From: Trematomus loennbergii
Taxonomy: Eukaryota; Chordata; Actinopteri; Perciformes; Nototheniidae
DNA: 64,000 bases
Direction: 5' to 3'
Assembly: GCA_012861695.1 (NCBI GenBank)
Contig: JAAOOA010000026.1
Span: 12,767,432-12,831,431, forward strand
How positions within the stretch are numbered: position 1 is the stretch's first letter; each line of letters begins with the position of its first letter. Made by a program: the position numbers and the translations under genes. Shown in pieces: positions 1 through 13,385 of this stretch. Below the pieces are notes generated by a model. It was given only the letters and a program-made list of their open reading frames with translations, had not been told where the DNA came from and searched no databases.

Positions 1-3000
1 ATTATTTCCTGACACTGTCACGATGTACAGTACTATACATTAATGAGCACGGCGACTTCTCTCACGTTGTATTTCATATTAATGACCTAACTAATATTTA
101 TGTATGCATTTATTTAGGGAAATTAGCTCTACCAGCAGAATCCCTCAAACAGCCTTTCCTTCAAAATGTAATTTATTTTCTATAAATGGTCAATTCCCTT
201 GTCTCTGACTTAAGCAACATTCTTCCGAATGACCAACATATTATTATAATTTCTCTAATTCTATGTTATTATATATTTTTGGAACAGGAATGCTGCTGTG
301 CAGAGTAAACCCACATGGATGTTCTTGGTTTTCCTGATAAGATGTTTTCCCAAGACACTTCAGTGTTTGTACACTTCATGCATGACTGACATTCCCCTGA
401 CTCGCCGATGCAAGTTGTGTTTTACCTGTCGGGGCAACACTAACTGCTTTGATTCTTTTGGATATGCGGAGTTTGGGGACCTCAGCTCCATTGAACCCTA
501 ACTTAAAACGAAGAACTCATAAAATAAAATACAACATCTTAAAAACAAAAGATACTAACTTTAAATGTGAGTGATTCCTCAGGATTTATCATTGTATGGA
601 CCTTGCTGCTAGTTTTTGTAACTTCCCAGACTTACTTTGGTGGAATATTTAGTATAATTTAGCAGCTCAGATCACATCAGAGAAATGATATGAGACATGG
701 CTGCTCCAGCATCTACTCTTCAGAGCTTGCTACACTTGGTGATGTTGTATTTCCAGTCTCGAGGGAGAGTGGCACAGGCGTCCCACGCAGTGAATTAGTC
801 AGTGCTTAACCCTGACAGTTTCTTCTAGCCTCCTGTTTCTCCTCTAATTACCATCTCTTCCTTGCCAGTAATTAAGTCGTCCCACAGCGGAGGCTTTTTA
901 CCACTAGATAGGAGAAGGGAAGTGGCACAGTCCCTCCCCTGATCAGCCCCTGTTGATTCTCCTAAACTTATAGAGCCGAGAAATGCAGATCAACACCCAG
1001 TATCAGCACTGCTCCAGTGATTGTAATTGCAGTGTAGCCCCAGGATAACGTTGTGTTTTGTCGAAGTGTGTCTGTGTCTGAAAGATGCTGAACAAAAACA
1101 TTTAATTGTATTTCTTTGTAGGGAAATGTGTTATTTTGCACATTGGTACTACAGTGATGAAGTTGATGTGATCCTCAAGGTTCCAAGTCATTATCTGCAA
1201 CCACAGCAAAGGAAAAAAAGTACTAAGTTGGCTCAGAACACTTGCACAACTCAGCTTGCATTATTGGCTGAGCTTAGTGTTTGAAAACCAAGTGTTGGAA
1301 GTGGTTACTGCTTCAGTCAGCAATCTGGAACTCAAATTTGCTGCCAGAGCGTGAGGTGACAGCCAACATTATCTTTGGTGACAGCATCATCATGAATCGT
1401 CTCTACTGAATTTACATGATCACATGCTAACAGTGGCACTCAGAAAGTGCAAAAAAAAACATTTTACAGCAAATGTATCATGTGTTGAGTTCAAGAACTG
1501 GGGGGAAAACCTCAACACCTGAAAGTCAACAGCGTATAATCATTAAACATATTAGAAAGATGAGTTATATTGTGTGTTCTTCACCTCTATTATTATTCCA
1601 GACGTATCCTTACTCCACTACAAGTTTGTGCTTAAGAAACTGTCTCTGTCACTCTTTTACCGCTGAAAAATAATGAATATATAAGTAAGTTATTCATAAA
1701 TAAATGGATAAAAATAGTGAAATACTATCCTTGTGTGCCTAGAAGTCCTGGATGTTAATGAAAACATTCTGAAAGATGATAAACATGTGATTTCGAAAGC
1801 GCAGTTCTGATGAGATGCAGAGAAGGCTTTAATAATACATGGCTTTAGTTGTTTTTTGTTTGTGAGGGAGAGCTGCACTCGAGTTTATGATATTTGTGAG
1901 TAACTCCAAATCCTATTTGAGGCGCCGCTTCCTCACCTTAGCTGTGACCTCACAGCAAGCCTGTCTGTTTCCCTATTCTTTGTTTTCATACTGAACTCAC
2001 TGCCCCCCCTTCCAATGTCTCCAGCACTTACATACATTTTTGTTATCACACACTTTTAGCACCTTCCTGTCTCGCAGCCTAATGGCATCTCAGACTCAAC
2101 GATGTCTCTGTTCTCTCGCTACAGTCGGTTTCATCCCGCCTGACTTCCCCGACTGCCTCCTTCTTCCCTTTCCTTCAGCTTCAGCCTGCTGAATTAAACA
2201 TTGCTGTATAGCCTCTCTCAGCAAATCTGCAGACTACATCAAATCCGCCTTCATTCGCTCTATCCAATTACAGATGGCTCATCCAAACTAATTCAAGACC
2301 TGAGTCGGACAACTGTTCCACCTTGTTTCTGTTTAAAACAAATGGAGCCCAGATCAGCACTGACAGACACATCCACACTGAACACACATCAAAAAAGGTA
2401 AAATACAACACAACAAACAATATTATGCTAACAATAACTCCAAAGAAAAGTGAGGATGCAAAATCTGGAATAAAAGGTGAAGTGAGTCTCAAGTTGCAGA
2501 GCTGTTTGATGAACGGTTTAAATTAGAGACTGGATAAAGGAAGTTGTTTGCAAATGCAAATTACAGCTCCAGATAATTCATTCAGGGTTTTGTGCTGATC
2601 AAGTGGTTATCTGTGGACTGATTAGTTAGGAATAATTAATATCATGAAGGAAATGTTCAGTTAGAGATATGCATAATGTGCATCTGCTTCTTATGCTTGT
2701 GTTTGTATTGAAGTCCAACCACATTACGCCTATCAAAACTGGTGTTAAAGCTGAGTGTTAAAGGATTCAAGCCTATATAAAACCTCAAAGGGCACATCTA
2801 CATGAATGGGATATGTCCTTTTGGTAGAAATGAACTGGAAGTGAAGAAATTGCACAACATTTCCGTGGCTAATAGCTTGCTCTTTAGAAAACTCATTATG
2901 TGGATACACAACTATTATTATGCCAACTACTTTTACGTACGTTTTTTTATCAGCAAAAAGTCCAATTTTCAAACTAAGGTGAGCTAAGCTAAGCTAAGAT

Positions 3001-4984
3001 ACGCCTTTTGATATAGCTATCTACTGTAAATAGCTTTAGAAAGTGTGACATGTTAGTTTTTTGTTGGGAAATCAGTGTTTTTATAATCAATAAAATTCTC
3101 CTTTCTATAAACTACAGAAACTCAGACACCCAATTATCTTTTTTTTTTTTTAAAGAAAAGAGGATTTGTCTCAGCTATTTAAATGCAAGCAATTAAATAG
3201 ATATATCAACATGAAATAATCATAGAAATTATATTTATTTTCTTCGAGCAGAGCGTGCCCATTTTGCTAACATATATGTGCAAGCAATCTCAAAGGTTTT
3301 AATGAGTCTGAAAATTAATATAGGATATAATAGACTGATAACATAAATTATATTGGCTTCGCAATTATCTTCAACAGTGCAGGAAAACATACAATGTCTC
3401 AATTTTCCTTTTTAATGTAGTCTGTATGTGACACTTAATATCATTATACATAAGTGTGTATTTTTGACTGATTCTGTCATTGCTTTGCAAGCTTGTTGAA
3501 GAGGAGTCAAAAGAAGAACATACAGTATGGCTCAAAACATTGTGTGAATGTGATAATAAAGGAAATTAAGGGATTTTCAGTGTGCAAACTGTTTTAATGT
3601 TTTTATTTCTGTCCACTTTGATCCAGCATCACAAATAACATGTTTCTATTTCGCTAATAATTTAAATGTTTATAAATTGCACTTAAGGGAGCTGTATTGT
3701 GAGTACATTTCGTTATGTTTCCTTACTTTATTTAGGTTTTTAACTGATTGGTATCGCTACTTTGACCTATTATTCACAATTTGATGTTTCGTTTTACATC
3801 AGCGCTTTCATACACAGCAACGCGACCGGAAAAGATCTAAACAACTCTTCAACATCGCTGGAGAATAAGGATAACATAAAGAGGTTCTGAAGGTTTACAT
3901 TGACTGAGTTTTCGTTTCATTTCCAAACATTATACTGTCACAGGACATCACATCCTTTGGTTCAAAACGTTGGATAGATTTATTTGAGGTCCTCATAAGC
4001 CTTGGTCCATTGACAAGAGTGGCTCTATCAACCCTGTCTATTCATTCACTTCTTTCACTGCATGTATTTTCAAAGTGTGATCCATCAGAACTATTCATTT
4101 TCATAAATATTTGTATTCTAAATAACAGCCCTCATCTTGGTCCTTTGATTACAGTGCAATGCTGATTTGAGGGCTTTAAAATGCATTAATGGCTAACAGA
4201 TTTGCATTTATATTGGTTTTTCAGTCAGGCACACAAAAACCTGAGATAGAGCTCTGTGAACAAAGACCAAAGAGAGAACACGCATTATCTGAAACACATT
4301 CGACCCCATAATAGAGTACAAGCAACAGAATGAGAGATGCTAGTGTGAGCAAAACAGGCCATCGAGTTTCACCACTAACTGAAGCACACATTGATACACA
4401 TTATTCAGCTGCAGGTCGGATACAGGAGCAGTATGCAGCGAGCAGTGAAAGTGGCTTTTTCTTGTGACTGATGAATATCATATAGGAAATGTACAGTTAG
4501 GCGCACGATAACAGGGAAGAAAAAAAGGGAAGGAATTACATTTTGAAGATCGCAATCAGCAGTGACACAGTGTTGACGATTACTTATACAAAACGCACTC
4601 CAATCATTTCTTTAGGAGACATACGTCTAAAGGGAGGGAATAATTGGTGCCTTGCGCTGCGTCGTTCCCCTTCAAGTGACTGTGACCTTTCCGGGGCACT
4701 CGACAGGAGGCTGGCACTTCCTAAATCTGTGTTTATCCTATATAAATTAGGTCATGTCATTAAAGATGGGGCAGATTTGTTTGTTGCTGATCAGGTTGGC
4801 ATTGTCCACGCAGCGCGCCTCCAGGGTAATCTCCCTCGATAAGAGAACCCTGAAAGTATGGATGCTTTGTCTCTTTGCAAATCTGATCCAACCGCTTTCC
4901 AGCACTAAATCGTCGAGGCAGAAAAAGTCCCGGGGGAAATTTACAGAGCGATTCAGTTCTCACTGCTGGTTAGAGTAGAGCACG
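1..4984. other. Gene-free AT-rich stretch
   Basis: I see no gene, RNA gene or intact transposon here. Open frames reach about 99 codons (4543-4842, +) but show no domain, signal peptide or splice context. There is a short run of a GCTAA-like unit near 2981-2998 and a poly-T/A junction near 3140-3155. The part from about 4600 to 4980 is richer in G+C and less simple than its surroundings, so it could be a regulatory block, but nothing in it proves that. Confidence 0.6.
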
Positions 4985-5143
4985 GCTGGGCAATCATGTG
5001 CCGAGGGTACGTATGATTTTATTCCAACCAAACACTACACCAGCTGATGTCACGTATTTCCCCCCGCCCCCCCCCCTGCTATGGTTGAAGATGTACTAAT
5101 CATTGAAAATAACTGCTGGTCCAGGTGGGGATGAAAAACCTAC
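4985..5143. repeat. Decayed fold-back repeat of fish type
   Basis: The left half reads GGGCAATCATGTGCC, then a TTTATTCCAACCAAACAC-like phrase and ACACCAGCTGATGTCAC. The right half carries a rough inverted counterpart (AACTGCTGGTCCAGGTGG, then GATGAAAAACC). I remember phrases like these from dispersed fold-back repeats in fish intergenic DNA; that is memory, not a search. A C-rich run of about 20 bases sits in the middle. The ends are eroded and I see no clear target duplication. Confidence 0.35.
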
Positions 5144-6359
5144 GGAAACGCTTGTTCCTTTGGGAGAATGTTTCAACACTTGGATCAAATACTGTTTAGG
5201 ATTATCTACTAAATACTACAGGTATATAACCCTTCACTAGAAAAAAAAAGTATGCTACACTAGACTCTATTGTATAGTGTTCATGTTAGTAATGGATATG
5301 TTTAATGGCACTTTTTTTAGGGATATCACTTAAAACATACTGTAGCTGTAAAAGGAATCTATCACACTTTGTCTGCCGGTGTTGCAGATGCCTGACAGAT
5401 GTGAATGTGAAATGTTAATTGTTGCCATCTCATTTTTAACGGGAAACACATCCAATTCTTCACACTCTTAATGTGAGAATTAATTGTCTTGTCATGAGGA
5501 AAATCATTCCTAGCACTGATGGCTGAGTTTGATGCCACTAATGGTTTGTTAAGAGGGAGAAACAACAGGAGCCACCTGGGCAGGGCAACATTCCCAGCAG
5601 CCCCCATCATGCAAACACACACTCTCTGTTTTAATAAATCACTGCAGCTTCACAGACAGCACTCGACGGCTGTGCAGAGTCTTTGGAACGAGGCCTCAGA
5701 AGTTTTGCCTCTGAGATTCATATCTCTGTGCAACATCCCGCTCTGTCAAGTTACATATTATGCAAATGCATTGTTTACTGTTCATGTGACAATATCAAGG
5801 CACGAAAGCCAGTGGGGACCGGGGGCTGTGGCAAGTTACCAAGAGAGAGGGAGCAGAGAGACAGAAAACAAACTCAAATGAAGCAAATGACTCTCTTACT
5901 CTTTCACAGTCTTTCGATACTGACTAGGGACTTGGGATCTAAGGAAATCAAAGCACATCATTCTGAGAAAGAGGGTTTCTAACCATCTTATTTCTCTACC
6001 TTGCACTCTGGATGTAACAAATGAGGAGAAGTTAGCTGAAAAGAAACAAATCAGGTAGAATGTGGACATTATAATGCATATATTAAATGTAAAATGTGCA
6101 AGAATACATTGTTACAGTGGAACACTGATACAAATGAGTGATCAGTGGTTTAAAAGCAGAAGCATTTATAATTGTCTGCGTAAAGTTTAGGGTTAGGGTG
6201 ATCATTAAAACGTAACACATCAAAATGTATTTTGATATGTAAAGTAAGTAAAGTAAAGCATCAATCAGACTCCTTAAAACGGATGTATCCCTTGTAGCCA
6301 AAATGACTTAAAACATGTTTGGCCCTAAAACTTGGGGGGTGTTTTTTGTAGTGAATTAC
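5144..6359. other. Gene-free stretch
   Basis: Nothing recognisable. Open frames of up to 120 codons (5519-5881, +) have no domain and overlap other open frames. Two adjacent TTAGGG hexamers lie at 6187-6198. Confidence 0.6.
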
Positions 6360-6744
6360 TTAAAGGTGGGGTAGGTAAGTTTGAGAAACCGACTCGAGTG
6401 CGCTAGAATTTGAAAATACACAACCGGAGAAAATCTGCCACTTCCTTATAGAGCCCCTCCTCCAACACACACGAACGCGCACATGACCAATGAGGGCACG
6501 AGATAAGTTTGTGCACAGATGGAAGGCTGACAGGCAGGTAGGCCATCCAGTTATTTTAGCCGGGCCGGCTAAAATGATTGATCGTACTTTTTACAGTATT
6601 GCGGCTTCCAGAGATCACATTTTTTTATGGATTTTTTGTCAAAGCACTTAAGATATTCATTGCTATCGGGATGTTAAGAGCATTCCATGGAATATAACAA
6701 AAAGTGTATCTCGAGCCGGTTTCTCAAACTTACCCTACCTTTAA
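6360..6744 (+). mobile_element. TTAA-flanked miniature element, copy 1 of 3
   Basis: A 385-bp element bounded by TTAA (6360-6363 and 6741-6744). The inverted ends start AGGTGGGGTAGG and close with a matching ACCT; the inverted match continues for about 30 bases through GTTTGAGAAACC and CTCGAG. A palindrome of two 11-base arms around one G lies near 6552-6575 (core TTTTAGCCGG). It has no coding capacity, as expected of a MITE mobilised in trans. TTAA target sites are typical of piggyBac- or Kolobok-type transposases, but the superfamily is inferred. Close copies lie at 38111-38468 and, inverted, at 53082-53470. The Rex3-like LINE begins 18 bases downstream. Confidence 0.85.
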
Positions 6745-6762
6745 TGTCTCATACAATGTGTC

Positions 6763-7965
6763 AGGCCGATTGTCGAACCTCAGATTGAGGAGGAACAATG
6801 CGGAATCCGTCCTGGTCGTGGAACGACGGATCAGCTTTTTACTCTTGCAAGGATCCTGGAGGGGGCCTGGGAGTACGCTTATCCGGTCGACATGTGTTTT
6901 GCAGACTTGGAGAAGGCGTATGACCGGGTTCCCAGGGAGTTACTGTGGGAGGTGCTGCAGGAGTATGGGGTGAGGGGGTCTCTACTCAGGGCCATCCAAT
7001 CTCTGTACTCTCAAAGCGAGAGCTGTGTCCGGGTCCTCGGCAGTAAGTCGGACCCATTTCCGGTGAGGGTTGGCCTCCGCCTGGGCTGCGCTTTGTCACC
7101 AATCCTGTTTGTAATAAACATGGATAGGATCTCGAGGCGTAGTCGTGGGGGAGGGGGTCTGCAGTTCGGTGGACTAATGATTGCACCACTGCTTTTTGCA
7201 GATGATGTGGTTCTAATGGCTTCATCGGTCTGCGACCTTCAGCACTCACTGGATCGGTTCGCAACCGAGTGTGAAGCGGCGGGGATGAGGATCAGCACCT
7301 CCAAATCTGAGGCCATGGTTCTCAGCAGGAAACCGATGGACTGTCCACTTCAAGTAGGGAATGAGTCCTTACCCCAAGTGAAGGAGTTCAAGTATCTCGG
7401 GGTCTTGTTCTCGAGTGAGGGAACAATGGAGCGTGAGATGGGCCGGAGAATCGGAGCAGCGGGAGCGGTACTGCAGTCGCTTTACCGCACCATTGTGACG
7501 AAAAGAGAGCTGAGCCAGAAGGCAAAGCTCTCTGTCTGCCGGGCCATTTTCGTTCCTACCCTCACCTATGGTCATGAAGGATGGGTCATGACCGAAAGAA
7601 CGAGATTGCGGATACAAGCGGCCGAGATGGGTTTTCTCCGCAGGGTGGCGGGCGTCTCCCTTAGGGATACGATGAGAAGTTCAGTCATCCGGGAGGGACT
7701 CGGAGTTGAACCGCTCCTCCTTCGCGTCGAAAGGAGCCAGTTGAGGTGGTTCGGGCACCTAGTAAGGATGCCACCTGAGCGCCTCCCTAGGGAGGTGTTC
7801 CAGGCACGTCCAGCTGGGAAGAGACCGAGGGTTAGACCTAGGACCAGGTGGAGGGATTATATCTCTTCACTGGCCTGGGAGCGCCTTGGGATCCCCCAGT
7901 CAGAGCTGGTGGATGTGGCCGCGACCCGACCACGGATAAGCGGGAGAAGATGGATGGATGGATGG
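6763..7965 (+). mobile_element. Rex3-like (RTE clade) LINE, 5'-truncated
   Basis: A non-LTR retrotransposon fragment of 1203 bp flanked by the perfect 10-bp duplication ACAATGTGTC (6753-6762 and 7966-7975). It starts inside the reverse transcriptase domain, so the endonuclease and the first RT motifs are missing. It ends in a GGAT/GATG tandem tail (about 7949-7965), which matches the short GATG-repeat tail known for fish Rex3. 5' truncation and a target duplication are the usual marks of target-primed reverse transcription. It sits 18 bases after a MITE copy, so the two are neighbouring but independent insertions. Confidence 0.9.
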
Positions 7966-7998
7966 ACAATGTGTCCAAACTATTTACTTCATCAATAG
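6763..7998 (+). pseudogene. Rex3-like reverse transcriptase fragment
   Basis: One open frame runs from 6763, without an initiator, to a stop at 7998 in flanking DNA; the first ATG is at 6892. It covers the RT palm and thumb and the C-terminal region. Visible motifs are RPGRGTTDQLFTL, then ADLEKAYDRVP (motif A aspartate), GLRLGCALSP (RTs of this type usually have GLRQGC, so Q is replaced by L), and LLFADDVVL with the catalytic DD at 7201-7206. The C-terminal LRWFGHLVRMPPERLP and TRWRDYISSLAWERLG phrases are characteristic of the family. Compared with what I know of the family, about 50-60 bases seem deleted near 7920, after the codons for LVDVA. This would shift the frame past the native stop and explain the read-through into the tail. 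It lacks the endonuclease and a start, so it is not autonomous. Confidence 0.85.
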
Positions 7999-10610
7999 CC
8001 AGTTAAAACCAGTGTGAAACTTATTGTTTGGCTACTAATGTGATCAGTTAAACTGGGAAATATCAATAAAAATGTAATGGCTTGGGTTTGAAGATTATAA
8101 ACGTATAACAAAAGCCTGCACCTAAAATATGGACGTATGTATTTTGAAATACATGGGGAAGACTTTAAATGGGATTATGTAAAGTTTTGGGTCCAGAATG
8201 TTTGGATTTTTGGAGTGGAGTGAAGGTCCTAGCAGAGTGCCTTATTAATTTAAGAAAAAGGAGTTCACAGTGCTGAGAGTTCTTGCAAGTCAGTATAAAA
8301 GATGCACACTTCATAGGATAAAAATGTACACAGTGCAGCTTTTTGCAGCTAAAAACTCAAAATAGAAAAAGCCATTAAAACAGACAGATTCTTAAAAAGC
8401 ATGCGTGGCAACAGTACACCGGCTGAAAGTGGACTCACCTATAAATTTTATATCTGGTCGTAAATCCTTGGCGGAATCTTTCCACAAATGACAGATAACT
8501 CCGAGAGTGGTGGAAAGGTCCACGGTCAGAGATGAGCCAGTCATATTGCTTGGTGACATGTTGCTCAGTGGCCAACGGGTCCTGGCGGGAAGACTGAACT
8601 GTTATATGGTCCCATATAAACAGGAAGCAGATGACCTCAATAAACCTCCAGTTCATGCTTTTTTTTAAGCCGCTCTCTGTTCATTCTCGCTCCATTATGT
8701 GGAGACCTGATGGGAGAGAAAAGAAGAGGGAAGGAGGGTGGGAGGGAAGGAGGGAGGGAGACAAAAAAAGAGCTGTTACATGACAAAGTCTATTTTAGCG
8801 TTACAAGAGGATGTCATAGAGTGAGGTTAATTGGGTTGTACCGAGCAAATAAGATAGTGCCCTTGTCATTGCCACTTTATCGTGACATGATGTGTATTTA
8901 TTTTCTGCTCTTTCTGAGATTGTTCACCCTTCATGCGTCCCTAGAGTTTTTTGGAAAGCCACACAGATTGCGCCTCTTCATACAAAAACTGCTACCCTTT
9001 TGCAGATGAGCGTGAAGTACATCCTCAGCTGTGTGGCTGTCTCTTTTTTTTTTCGACATCTAATTGGTGTCATGATAAGTTCTGACAAGGTTAGAAGTCT
9101 GCTTTACGATATGTTATGACACCCAGTCACTAATGTGGAAGAACACCATCTCCCAGCGGTGTCAATTACCACTGGAGGAAACGTTCAACTATCGACTCGC
9201 TACTTCATGAATTGTTAAAACTAATGTTGATCCAAAAGATTGGCTTTTTCATCAAATACAAAATAAAAACTCCATTTTGTTTCACTAAAGCGGCTAGGGA
9301 TGGGTATTACAATTGTATTATTGCCCTTAGCTCTATAAAATGGCACTTTAATACTAAATATGACCTTAGTCTATAAATATTTAAGAGACTTTTCAATTGC
9401 TAACACATATCAGCAAAGAAGCAGAAAGAGTTTAGTGGTCTAAAACCAGATTTAAACAAAGCCCAATTTACTGTTTCTTTATTCAAACTATCACAGAGGC
9501 AGCGGACAATACACACCTACCACTGCCTGGATGGGAAAATGTACAGTAACTGTAACTCATGCCAACTTAAAATACATCTGTAAAACTAATATTGTGATGT
9601 ATTAAACAATACAGCACAATCTCCAATGTATTTTCCTTTTAAATAATGTCAAAGTAAACACATTGCAAAAAAGGTACAACATTACCAGCATCACATCCTG
9701 CCTAAAGAAAGAAAGAAATCATCAAAGATTATTTTACCATTTTACCAGAACATTGAAATTATCCATTTCCTCATTTTGCATTGACTGTGAATATTATTAT
9801 CCACTTGGCAGTGAAATTATGTCTTAGTCTCATACTGATAAGGAAACGATTTTCATCAGTAATTGCGTTTAAGAACTTTGGCCCCTGGCCGTGGAGCACC
9901 CAACAGTGTGCCATGAAATGCTACTGTATGCAAAAAAACCTCCCCCCTTTCATGGTGTATTAGACAATAACACATCATAAAAGAGCAGGGAAAATGTAAT
10001 GGGCCTAATCTTTCCCTGTTAAATAGATGATGAACTACTTGATTGCAAAAGATACAAAGAAATCACAGTGGCATACTTAAAGGGAATTACTTTTGTCTGT
10101 TACTGTCACTGTTGAAATTAGTTTGTCGTTATGACGCCTTGAATTATCTCTGTGTTTTATATTTAAGCACCGCTTCCTTTTTCCTCATTACCAGGAACAA
10201 ACATAGATAATTTAAATATCTCTAATTGTATTAATAATTGGATGTGAAATCACTTCTTAGAAACAGATTGTATTGAAATCTCAACTATCAATTTAGGATT
10301 TTCAGCAAAGAAAAACAAACTTTTTCTTTCACCCTTTTAACAAGGTACTCAGCAGCAAAGACAAAATAACAAAGTGTACTCAACAGGCCAATTTAAGAAG
10401 GATTCAGTTAAACCGCTTTTTCAATGACAGATGTGTCAGAAAAATAAAAAAATGTGTTTAGGAGTTAATTTAATTTTCAGTTAATTTATCATTTTAGATA
10501 ACCAAAAGAAAAGCCTTGGAAGAAAGCCTAGCCCTTTAGGATGTTATAGTAAATACAATTGTATTTAAAGTCATCATAAATGATGCATCTTGAGTCTTTA
10601 CTGTGGTCAT
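7976..10610. other. Gene-free stretch with a G-rich tract
   Basis: No gene or transposon recognised. The + strand at 8728-8759 has closely spaced runs of three or more G (GGGTGGGAGGG and later GGGAGGG), a possible G-quadruplex. The rest is AT-rich with open frames under 100 codons. Confidence 0.6.
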
Positions 10611-10613
10611 TAA

Positions 10614-10931
10614 CGGCCCGTCCACACAGCGGCGTGCGTTGAAAGCTTCACCATTCACTTTGAATGGGGTGACGTCACTTTTCGCCGAACTGCATTGTGG
10701 GAAGCGAAGCGGAGCTTTGCTGGCGTCGCTCACTGCAAAAGTTGAGCAATGTTCAACTTTTGAAGCCTCGGCAGAAGCGTCAGCCAATCGAATCATATGC
10801 CAGTACAAGCTCAAGCCAATCAAACCGCTGCTTGTGTGTCAGGGGCGGGAGATTCATGTGATTGGTTGTTGGTCGAGTTTCAGACACGCCCGCCGGCAAG
10901 CTTCAACGCACGCCGCTGTGTGGACGGGCCG
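10614..10931. mobile_element. PIF/Harbinger-like miniature element
   Basis: A 318-bp element with long, nearly perfect terminal inverted repeats of about 34 bases. The left end reads CGGCCCGTCCACACAGCGGC, and the right end is its reverse complement apart from one extra A in the left arm near 10647. It is flanked by TAA on both sides (10611-10613 and 10932-10934), a 3-bp duplication typical of PIF/Harbinger. The interior is G+C-rich compared with its flanks and contains CCAAT/ATTGG motifs but no transposase. An open frame of 125 codons across it (10603-10980) arises from the repeat and is not a gene. Superfamily assignment is from the duplication length only. Confidence 0.8.
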
Positions 10932-10934
10932 TAA

Positions 10935-13385
10935 GTGTGGAACACCAAGCAGAAATAAAAAAGGAAATGCACCATTTTGATCATTAATATAAGTCCACAA
11001 TAGTTATTAAAAAAACTGTTTTAAATAGTGACAAAATCAAATACTGTCCTTTTATAGACCCAGGCTATATAGAGTATGTGTTGTATTAAATATGTTATGA
11101 CCATTGAAATAAAATGAGAGTATAGCGGACATTGAACTGCTTGTTGTGGTCGTATAGTTCAGAACAAAAGAGATTGGCTGATGACACCCCACGTCAGTAG
11201 GGCACAAAGTGTTTAATATTCATTATTGAGAAACAAATCTAAAATACATTTTTGGATTACCGTCCGCACTAAGCCAGCATTTTGCATTTGTCTTTCTTTT
11301 GTTGAAGCTCATATGTAAACTGTGCTTTAAATAAACATAACAATACCATTTTTTTTTTTTTAAAGTCCACAACTTGCCGCAAGCTGTTTTTACTGAAGGT
11401 AGCCTGTGACAATGGTTATATTTCTACGTAATGGTTACCACACAAATTAATATGGCCATCCTGCTATGTTTAGGAAATCGGTTATATTCTATTCTATGGT
11501 TCAGGCTGTGCAACATGTGTTTAAGGTTACGCCACAAAACAACACACATTTTCAGATAGCAGGAACAAAATACATTTGGCATTCAAAAAACTGTTGTCTG
11601 GTGGAATATCCATAGCTGTACATTCATTGTTGAACCCCTAACTCTGATTTACATTCCGTACATTATGGAACCTTATCGCTATAGTTAAGGCGTGCATTTT
11701 GTTGCCTCCCTAAAATGAAAATCAGTCGTGCAGTTGACCCAGTGGCTTAGTCATTTCCATCACCTGAGGCGTCACTGCTGTCTGGATCCCGGAAACGTCC
11801 TGCAGTGATACATTCATATTCATATGGCCCCATGATGAGAGTCATTTCTCAATGCCATATTCTATAAGCCTGTTTCTATCTGTATACTTAGTTTTCTCTA
11901 TCTTTTACTGCCAGGAAATGTTATTTATCTCATGCCCGAATGTCCACCTTGTGATTTATGCATCTGAACATTATCACACCTTACACCAAAATATAAGGAT
12001 AAATAAAAAAGCAGTCTGGTTTTACAAACAGCCCCAATTGACAAAATGTTTAGTAGACAAATATGATTCATCGTGGCCACCAAGCTCTCATTATGATATG
12101 GAAGTGGCCATCTTTTTGTTGTGTGAAGTATTTTCCCAGTGCAAAGCGATCCTATGATAGAAAACAACAGGCTTGAATTAAATGAATGTTCTGGATCAAC
12201 ATCAATATCTGAAAGGCCCACTTTACTAAATCAATTTGAGCTGGCTTTAAACACTGTCCACATGGGGTGGTTTGATGGACTCTTTGGTATTTTTGGGGTT
12301 GGAGCCATGTGGTGCAGTGCACCAGCTGCACAGCTGGAAATGGGCTAGGATTGGAAATCAAATACACTGTAATACTTCCCTTTCCATGCTTTTAGTTTAA
12401 ATGTGGATGCCACAGAGAACAGTCTGGAGCTTTTACCACACAAAAATAGTTTATTCTCTAAGGAATAAACTGATGTTCACTTTCAAGAATTCCTGACTCA
12501 TCAAGAGCAAATACTCAGCATGTAAATAAGCCACTGAGGGCGGATGATGTTAAATTAGCTTGGGAGGAGATTAACACATTTGGTTAATAATTGCTGTCCA
12601 GGTCCTACGAGAACTGTTGTGCGTTGTAGAAAAACAGTTCAATGGCATCACAAGGAGAGCCAAATAATTTGGTGGAGAACCGCGGGGGCAGTTTAACAAC
12701 TGGATGGGGGCCAACTACTATAGCCAGTCCCTCACTGGTACTGAGATGGGACTGCATATGCAAACCCTGCTCAAATGTTGAAGCTTTGGGAGGAAATCTG
12801 GCGACCTGCAGGTGATATTAACAACATACTGCAACTGTATCTTTTAGGAGAAAAACTGTAAACTGCATATTCGCAAACGTTTCAAAGGTCAAATTATAGT
12901 GATGGAAACCCACTTGATTTGATGATTCACCCACTCCCTCTGTTATTCATGAAGAACTACAATAGCCAGTGTCACACTAACATCAAGGTAGGTTAAAGAA
13001 AGACAAGTGCAGCATTGAAGGGATGATGGCTTTCTGCCTTTAACCGATCTACTACTGGATTACTGTGGATTCAATGTTTTAACAAATAAAGTGGCTTCCT
13101 TAAGATTCTTAGTTTGTTTCGGCTATCTGCAATGCTAATAACATGCTCTGCGTTCTGTTTCAGCAAGAATCGCAAACAACAGGAGAGAAATGTATATTCT
13201 TTGTTTCATAACGGTGTCACATGGTTCTGCATTAATGTGACACAAAACAGTTCAAGTATCTGTCTACACAGATGGAGACCTTGTTTTCGATGCGGCCAAT
13301 CAAATCTTACATAAGGCAGTACCATAGTGTTTTATCATAGGCAGAGCAGATGGTCACACTGAGCCAGCTACATAACACGCGAGTC
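10935..13385. other. Gene-free stretch
   Basis: No gene seen. A weak tRNA-like pair of box motifs occurs near 11733-11797 (TGGCTTAGT, then GGATCCCGG) but is too degraded to call a SINE. Open frames near 11852-12367 overlap on both strands and have no domain. Confidence 0.55.

Noticed and set aside
6187..6198. Two TTAGGG units (and again at 52426-52437) as interstitial telomere
   Set aside because: Only two units at each place, easily chance.
10603..10980. 125-codon frame over the Harbinger-like element
   Set aside because: It is produced by the G+C-rich inverted repeats and reads out through both ends.
11733..11797. Possible SINE head with A- and B-box-like words
   Set aside because: The B-box match is poor and no SINE body follows.
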